DNA from: an uncultured Clostridia bacterium
Lineage (GTDB): Bacteria; Bacillota; Clostridia; Oscillospirales; Ruminococcaceae
Reading direction: 5' to 3'
NCBI GenBank assembly: GCA_947385505.1
Contig: CANDLP010000042.1
Location: 1-10,707, forward strand
Length of the DNA: 10,707 nt
The position numbers and the translations under genes were made by a program. The notes beneath the pieces were generated by a model. The model saw nothing but the letters and a program-made list of their open reading frames with translations, was not told where the DNA came from and did no database searches. Shown in pieces: positions 7,275 to 10,707 of this stretch (within the stretch, counting starts at the first letter, position 1; the number at the start of each line of letters is the position of its first letter).

Positions 7275-7303
7275 TTGACAATCTTACTGATATTTAGTAT
7301 AAT
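7275..7303 (+). promoter_or_regulatory. Consensus sigma-A promoter for the esterase lipoprotein
   Basis: TTGACA (7275-7280), a 17-base spacer and TATAAT (7298-7303) match the housekeeping consensus at all 12 positions. The predicted start is near 7310, about 35 bases before the ATG at 7345. It is expected to be strong unless repressed, and it may also serve the two downstream genes. Confidence 0.88.
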
Positions 7304-7328
7304 TTTGATAGATGAATACAGCATTAAA

Positions 7329-7335
7329 GAAAGGA
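7329..7335 (+). promoter_or_regulatory. Ribosome binding site deciding the lipoprotein start
   Basis: GAAAGGA lies 9 bases before the ATG at 7345. A longer in-frame ATG at 7312 has no such site, lies at the predicted transcription start, and would place 11 residues before the signal peptide. The 7345 start is therefore preferred. Confidence 0.85.
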
Positions 7336-7344
7336 TATCCGATT

Positions 7345-8709
7345 ATGAAAAAAATTCTTGCTCTTGTTCTGGCTGTTTCCCTTTTGGCGGCAAGCGGCTG
7401 TTCGCAGAACGCCGATAAGGAAGACGGCAATAACACCTCGCAAATTTCTGAAAACACTTCCGATTCTGTCGTAAGCATTGCTCCCGACGCTTCGGACGAT
7501 ACATCCTCGGCTGAAAATAATATTACGGAAGCCGAAAATACTCTTCCTCCGGAAACGTCTTCGGAATATACCACTGCTCCGGCGCCTTCCGCCGACGCTT
7601 CGATGGAGGAACTGAGAGAATGTATGATAAACAACAGCTTAATGACGCTTGGCGACACATCGAGAATGATAAACGTTATGAAAAAGGCTCAGGCGGGCGA
7701 GGATATCACCGTTGGCTTTATAGGCGGCTCCATAACGGAAGGAATATCCGCCGGAGACAGCCTTTGCTATGCTAAGCTTACCCATAACGCCTTGTGTGAA
7801 ATGTTCCCCGATACTAATGTAAATTATGTAAACGCCGGTCTCAGCGGAACGCCATCTGTTTTAGGCGTGGTGAGAGCGGAAAGAGACCTTTTCGGCGAAA
7901 AGCAGCCCGACATTATTTTCATAGAGTTTGCCGTAAACGACGGCGGGGATCAGCAATATAAGGACTGTTACGAAAGCCTTGTGAAAAAATGTCTCGATAA
8001 GGAAAACGCTCCCGCAGTGGCGCTTTTGTTTACGGTTCTTAAAAACAAATACAGCTGTCAGCCTCAGATGGCGGCGGTAGGCGAGCACTACGGGCTCCCT
8101 ATGATAAGTGTGGGCAACGCGCTGAATCCCGTGTTTGACGCGGGGTTAATGGAATGGGAGGCTTATTCTGACGACGAGTCTCACCCCAATATATGGGGGC
8201 ACGAGCTGGTCAAGGATTTTCTTATGAATTATTTTGAGCAGGTAAAGGAGATGGCGGATTCTATGGACTCGGCGCCTGAGCTTACCCCGCTTCCCGACAC
8301 CGCTGTTTATACCGTAAAATACTCAGACTTACAGCTTCTTGAAAGAGATCAGATGACCGTTACCGATGTACAGGGCTTTGCTGAAACCGACAAGCTGATA
8401 GCCACATTTAACAACGGCTGGATGTACCGTAAAAAAACCGGAGCTTCCATAACCTTTACAGAAGAGTTTAAGACGCTGTTTTTGGTATTCAACTGTAACA
8501 ACAGCGATTCCTATGCGGACGCGGAGGTTTATATTGACGGAGAATTGGTTAACACTCTTCCCTCTAACAAGCCGGGCGGGTGGGGGAACCCGGAAGCTGA
8601 CTGCGCCTATATCGGAGATGAATGCAGGGAACACACTGTAGAAATCAGAATCGCTCCCTCCGACAAGGGCAAAACCTACGGTTTTTGCGGCATAGGAATA
8701 GGAAAATAA
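7345..8709 (+). CDS. SGNH/GDSL-family esterase lipoprotein
   Basis: This is a predicted cell-surface lipid-anchored hydrolase of the SGNH superfamily, probably a carbohydrate or acyl esterase; the substrate is unknown. From ATG 7345 it has 454 residues. Signal peptide MKKILALVLAVSLLAASGC ends with lipidated Cys19. Residues 20-85 are a low-complexity Ser/Thr/Asp/Glu/Pro spacer, typical of a wall-spanning linker. The catalytic domain (about 95-305) has block I GFIGGSITEG with nucleophile Ser129, block II NAGLSGT (Gly165), block III EFAVNDGG (Asn198-Asp199; Ala replaces the usual Gly before VND), and block V DDESHPN with Asp277 and His280. Residues about 320-454 look like a beta-rich C-terminal domain (for example AEVYIDGELVNTL, HTVEIRIA), possibly a jelly-roll carbohydrate-binding or accessory module. 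Its promoter is a perfect consensus. The next gene begins 68 bases on with no terminator between, so they may form an operon. Confidence 0.9.
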   Translation: MKKILALVLAVSLLAASGCSQNADKEDGNNTSQISENTSDSVVSIAPDASDDTSSAENNITEAENTLPPETSSEYTTAPAPSADASMEELRECMINNSLMTLGDTSRMINVMKKAQAGEDITVGFIGGSITEGISAGDSLCYAKLTHNALCEMFPDTNVNYVNAGLSGTPSVLGVVRAERDLFGEKQPDIIFIEFAVNDGGDQQYKDCYESLVKKCLDKENAPAVALLFTVLKNKYSCQPQMAAVGEHYGLPMISVGNALNPVFDAGLMEWEAYSDDESHPNIWGHELVKDFLMNYFEQVKEMADSMDSAPELTPLPDTAVYTVKYSDLQLLERDQMTVTDVQGFAETDKLIATFNNGWMYRKKTGASITFTEEFKTLFLVFNCNNSDSYADAEVYIDGELVNTLPSNKPGGWGNPEADCAYIGDECREHTVEIRIAPSDKGKTYGFCGIGIGK

Positions 8710-8777
8710 ATTTGCAGTTATAAGTTTTATTTGCTCCCAAAAATATTTTATTTCGTCGGAACCGCGAGGAAAAAGTC

Positions 8778-9926
8778 ATGAAAACCGCCTTTAAAAAAGA
8801 ATGGCAAAAAAGAATAAAAATCGGCAAAATCCGCTGGGCGGTATCGCTTTTGCTGATAATAATCTCCGCCGCGTTGCTTGCCGCGGCGCGAATGAGCGTT
8901 GATTTCGCCGATTGGTTCGGCTTTAATATCTACCCTGTTTTTTCGGGGATAGGGGCGAGAATGTGGGGGATCTTTCCTTTCTCGGCGGGTGAGATTTTTG
9001 TGATATTGGTTATTTTGGGAGCAATTGCCGGGCTGGTCTGTCTTATTTTGTACGTAAAGCACCGAAAAGGGAGTAGGTTTAGGGCGTTTCTTAACGGATT
9101 TTCATGGGGAGTAGCAGGCGCTTCCGCAATATTTTTTCTTGTAACGGTAAACTGTCTTTTAGGATACAGCCGCACGCCGTTTTCCGTTTACAGCGGGCTT
9201 ACTCTCGGCGAGTATACATCGGATGAGCTTAAGGGGCTGACTTTATACCTGGTGGAAAAAGCAAACGCCGCCGTTAAGGAAGCGGAGCTGGACAAAGACG
9301 GAAGACCGGTAAAGCCGGAAAATTTCGGCGATCTGGCCTGCGAATGTATGGAAAAGGCGGCGGAAAAATATCCCGTTCTTGAAAATTATTATCCGCGGCC
9401 GAAGGCGGTCCTTGCCTCCGAGGTTATGTCAAGCTTTAATCTGGCGGGAATATTCTTTCCCGTTACGGTAGAGGCCAACTATAACCAAAGCATGCCGGTT
9501 TCCTCGCAAGGCTTCACCGCTTGTCATGAATTAAGCCATTTAAGCGGATTTATGCGCGAGGACGAAGCGAATTACATAGCTTTTATTGCTTGCAGGGAAA
9601 GCGACAGTCCTTATTTCAGGTACAGCGGATATCTGGACGCTTTGACTTACGCACTGAACGCTTACAGAACGGCGGCTTCCGATGAAGAGTATTATTCGGT
9701 AACGGCGATGATCGATCCCGTTATATTGTCGGAGTACAATTACAGGAACGAGTATTGGGCGCCTTTTCGCAAAAAGGTTACTTATAAGGTTTCGTCAACG
9801 GTAAACGACGCTTATCTTAAAGCCAATAATCAGACCGACGGAGCTAAAAGCTACGGCAGAGTTGTGGATCTTATGCTGGCGGAATGGAAGGCCGAAGGAA
9901 CGGAAAACGACATAGTCTCAGAATAA
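8778..9926 (+). CDS. DUF3810-family membrane protein with HELSH zinc-peptidase motif
   Basis: This is a 382-residue membrane protein matching the DUF3810 family, predicted to be a zinc metallopeptidase. A basic N-terminus (KKEWQKRIKIGK) leads into TM1 (about 20-37). TM2 (about 70-93) ends in KHRKGSR, and TM3 is at about 108-128. A large domain of about 250 residues follows; by the charge pattern it is probably outside. It carries HELSH (250-254) and the nearby REDEANYIAF, where Glu263 is a likely third zinc ligand. Family-like segments MSSFNLAGIFFPVTVEANYN (217-236) and SYGRVVDLMLAEW (358-370) also support the assignment. Substrate and role are unknown. The ATG has GAGGA 7 bases upstream. It is followed after 21 bases by the ANTAR regulator, suggesting shared transcription. 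Confidence 0.87.
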   Translation: MKTAFKKEWQKRIKIGKIRWAVSLLLIIISAALLAAARMSVDFADWFGFNIYPVFSGIGARMWGIFPFSAGEIFVILVILGAIAGLVCLILYVKHRKGSRFRAFLNGFSWGVAGASAIFFLVTVNCLLGYSRTPFSVYSGLTLGEYTSDELKGLTLYLVEKANAAVKEAELDKDGRPVKPENFGDLACECMEKAAEKYPVLENYYPRPKAVLASEVMSSFNLAGIFFPVTVEANYNQSMPVSSQGFTACHELSHLSGFMREDEANYIAFIACRESDSPYFRYSGYLDALTYALNAYRTAASDEEYYSVTAMIDPVILSEYNYRNEYWAPFRKKVTYKVSSTVNDAYLKANNQTDGAKSYGRVVDLMLAEWKAEGTENDIVSE

Positions 9927-9947
9927 ACTCGGAAGGGTCTGATAACC

Positions 9948-10565
9948 GTGCGCAAGGTACTTATAGCGGGAAAAACAAAAAAAATATGTGAAAGCATTTC
10001 CGAATTGCTCACGGGCAGCGGAAATTCCTTCGGCGCCGATTCGGCGAACTCGGCTGTATCCGAAAGCGAATTCCGCACCGTCTGCGTCACCGATGGAATT
10101 CATGCCAGATGTGCGGAGGCGGGAAGCTTTGACATTATAATAATTTCCACCCCGCTGGAGGACGAATTCGGTCTTGATTTGGCGGCGGAGCTTCATGGAA
10201 AAAGCGGAGCGGGGCTTATTGTTATCACCAAAGGGGAGCTGGCGGAGGAGATACAGAATAAGCTGAAATTTACGGGAGCCTTTGTAGTGGGAAGACCCAC
10301 AAACCGCGCGTCGCTTTTACAGGCGATAAGATTCGCGGGTATTGCTGGAGAAAATGTGAAGCGGCTTACCGAGGAAAAAAACAAGCTGGAGCGGCAGATA
10401 GAGGACATGAAGGTGATAAGCCGCGCGAAGGCCTGCCTTATGCAGTATCTTAAGCTTACCGAGGCGCAGGCGCACAGTTATCTGCAAAAGCAGGCTATGG
10501 AGCTTAGAAAAACTCAGCGTAAGGCAGCGGAAGATATTCTTTTGATGTATGATATCGAGCTGTAA
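9948..10565 (+). CDS. ANTAR-domain RNA-binding regulator with degenerate receiver
   Basis: This is a 205-residue response-regulator-like protein of the AmiR/NasR/NasT type. ANTAR domains bind paired hairpins in leader RNAs and prevent termination. Residues 2-130 form a receiver-like fold (RKVLIAGKTKK, FDIIIISTPLEDEFGLDLAAEL, GAGLIVITKGELAEEI, GAFVVGRPTNRASLLQAI). The phospho-acceptor position after FDIIII is Ser67, not Asp, and the conserved Lys-Pro is Arg116-Pro117, so aspartyl phosphorylation is unlikely. A short coiled coil (about 137-155) leads to the ANTAR domain (about 150-199: MKVISRAKACLMQYLKLTEAQAHSYLQKQAME, then RKTQRKAAEDIL). The start is GTG at 9948 with GGAAGGG 10 bases upstream. 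It is 21 bases after the DUF3810 gene. Similar clostridial proteins, as I recall, also lack the Asp and often sit near glutamine synthetase genes; the next gene lies outside the window, so that link is untested. Confidence 0.9.
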   Translation: MRKVLIAGKTKKICESISELLTGSGNSFGADSANSAVSESEFRTVCVTDGIHARCAEAGSFDIIIISTPLEDEFGLDLAAELHGKSGAGLIVITKGELAEEIQNKLKFTGAFVVGRPTNRASLLQAIRFAGIAGENVKRLTEEKNKLERQIEDMKVISRAKACLMQYLKLTEAQAHSYLQKQAMELRKTQRKAAEDILLMYDIEL

Positions 10566-10707
10566 AAAACGGATTTAAACGGCATTAAGGAGCTTCTGCA
10601 ACTCCAATAAAAACAAAGGACGGCGAAGCCGAGGTGAAGAAAACACTGTCGGTTGGTTATGAAAAATAAACCGTGTAAATGCATTATCCCTAAAAATAAA
10701 CCAATAA
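10566..10707 (+). other. Intergenic tail with small potential RNA stems, no convincing gene
   Basis: Candidate stems are GGAG (10589-10592) with CTCC (10602-10605), CGGC (10621-10624) with GCCG (10628-10631) around GAA, and CGGTT (10650-10654) with AACCG (10669-10673). TTGGTT (10653-10658) can instead pair with AACCAA (10699-10704). AAAAATAAACC occurs twice, 30 bases apart (10662, 10692). No terminator follows the ANTAR gene. An ATG at 10659 opens 16 codons to the window end but has no ribosome site. This may be the leader of a gene beyond the window. Confidence 0.35.

Noticed and set aside
7312..7344. Upstream ATG extending the esterase lipoprotein by 11 residues
   Set aside because: It lies at the predicted transcription start, has no ribosome site, and would put residues before a standard signal peptide; GAAAGGA fits the ATG at 7345.
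7312..7658. Minus-strand frame (7284-7658) that might be a mazF antitoxin upstream of mazF
   Set aside because: It overlaps the divergent lipoprotein gene and both promoters, and its sequence is the Ser/Glu/Ala-rich shadow of the lipoprotein linker.
9939..9949. CTGATAACCGT before the ANTAR gene, shared with the arm of the 6661 hairpin
   Set aside because: An 11-base match in one orientation with no palindrome or second copy nearby; most likely chance.
10659..10707. Start of a new gene (ATG at 10659, open to the window end)
   Set aside because: Only 16 codons are visible, with no Shine-Dalgarno within 15 bases, and it overlaps the potential RNA stems.

Overview
The window looks like a draft-assembly contig from a Gram-positive Clostridia member, most likely an Oscillospiraceae/Ruminococcaceae gut lineage. 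The basis is the Firmicutes-type MazF, the PheT N-terminus, two lipobox lipoproteins, a DUF3810 membrane protein, an ANTAR regulator with a degenerate receiver, strong AGGAGG-type ribosome sites and sigma-A promoters. That placement is an inference from protein character, not a database result. Bases 1-45 are not biological: they are Illumina TruSeq P7/index adapter joined to the genome at base 46.

The left two thirds (46-7240) is all on the minus strand. In transcription order from the divergent centre: a solitary mazF toxin gene ending in a 51-base perfect hairpin; an extended -10 promoter and a leader of about 150 nt with a strong stem-loop; pheS-pheT (phenylalanyl-tRNA synthetase alpha and beta, both starting at TTG) ending in a hairpin terminator; a SurA/PrsA-like foldase lipoprotein with its own terminator; and an ABC-F translation factor cut off by the adapter just before its second ABC signature.

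The right third (7275-10707) is on the plus strand. A perfect consensus promoter (TTGACA, 17 nt, TATAAT) drives an SGNH/GDSL esterase lipoprotein. It is followed without a visible terminator by a DUF3810 membrane protein with an HELSH zinc-peptidase motif, then 21 bases later by an ANTAR RNA-binding regulator whose receiver lacks the phospho-acceptor aspartate. The last 142 bases hold no convincing gene but can form several small stems.

Functionally, the left side is translation and protein quality control (PheST, ABC-F, MazF, foldase). The right side is a cell-surface or envelope module plus a post-transcriptional regulator. I see no mobile element, CRISPR array, rRNA or tRNA. I found no clear evidence of an undescribed multi-gene system. 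The most unusual items are the antitoxin-less mazF with its hairpin and repeated 10-mer, the pheST leader, and the membrane peptidase/ANTAR pair.
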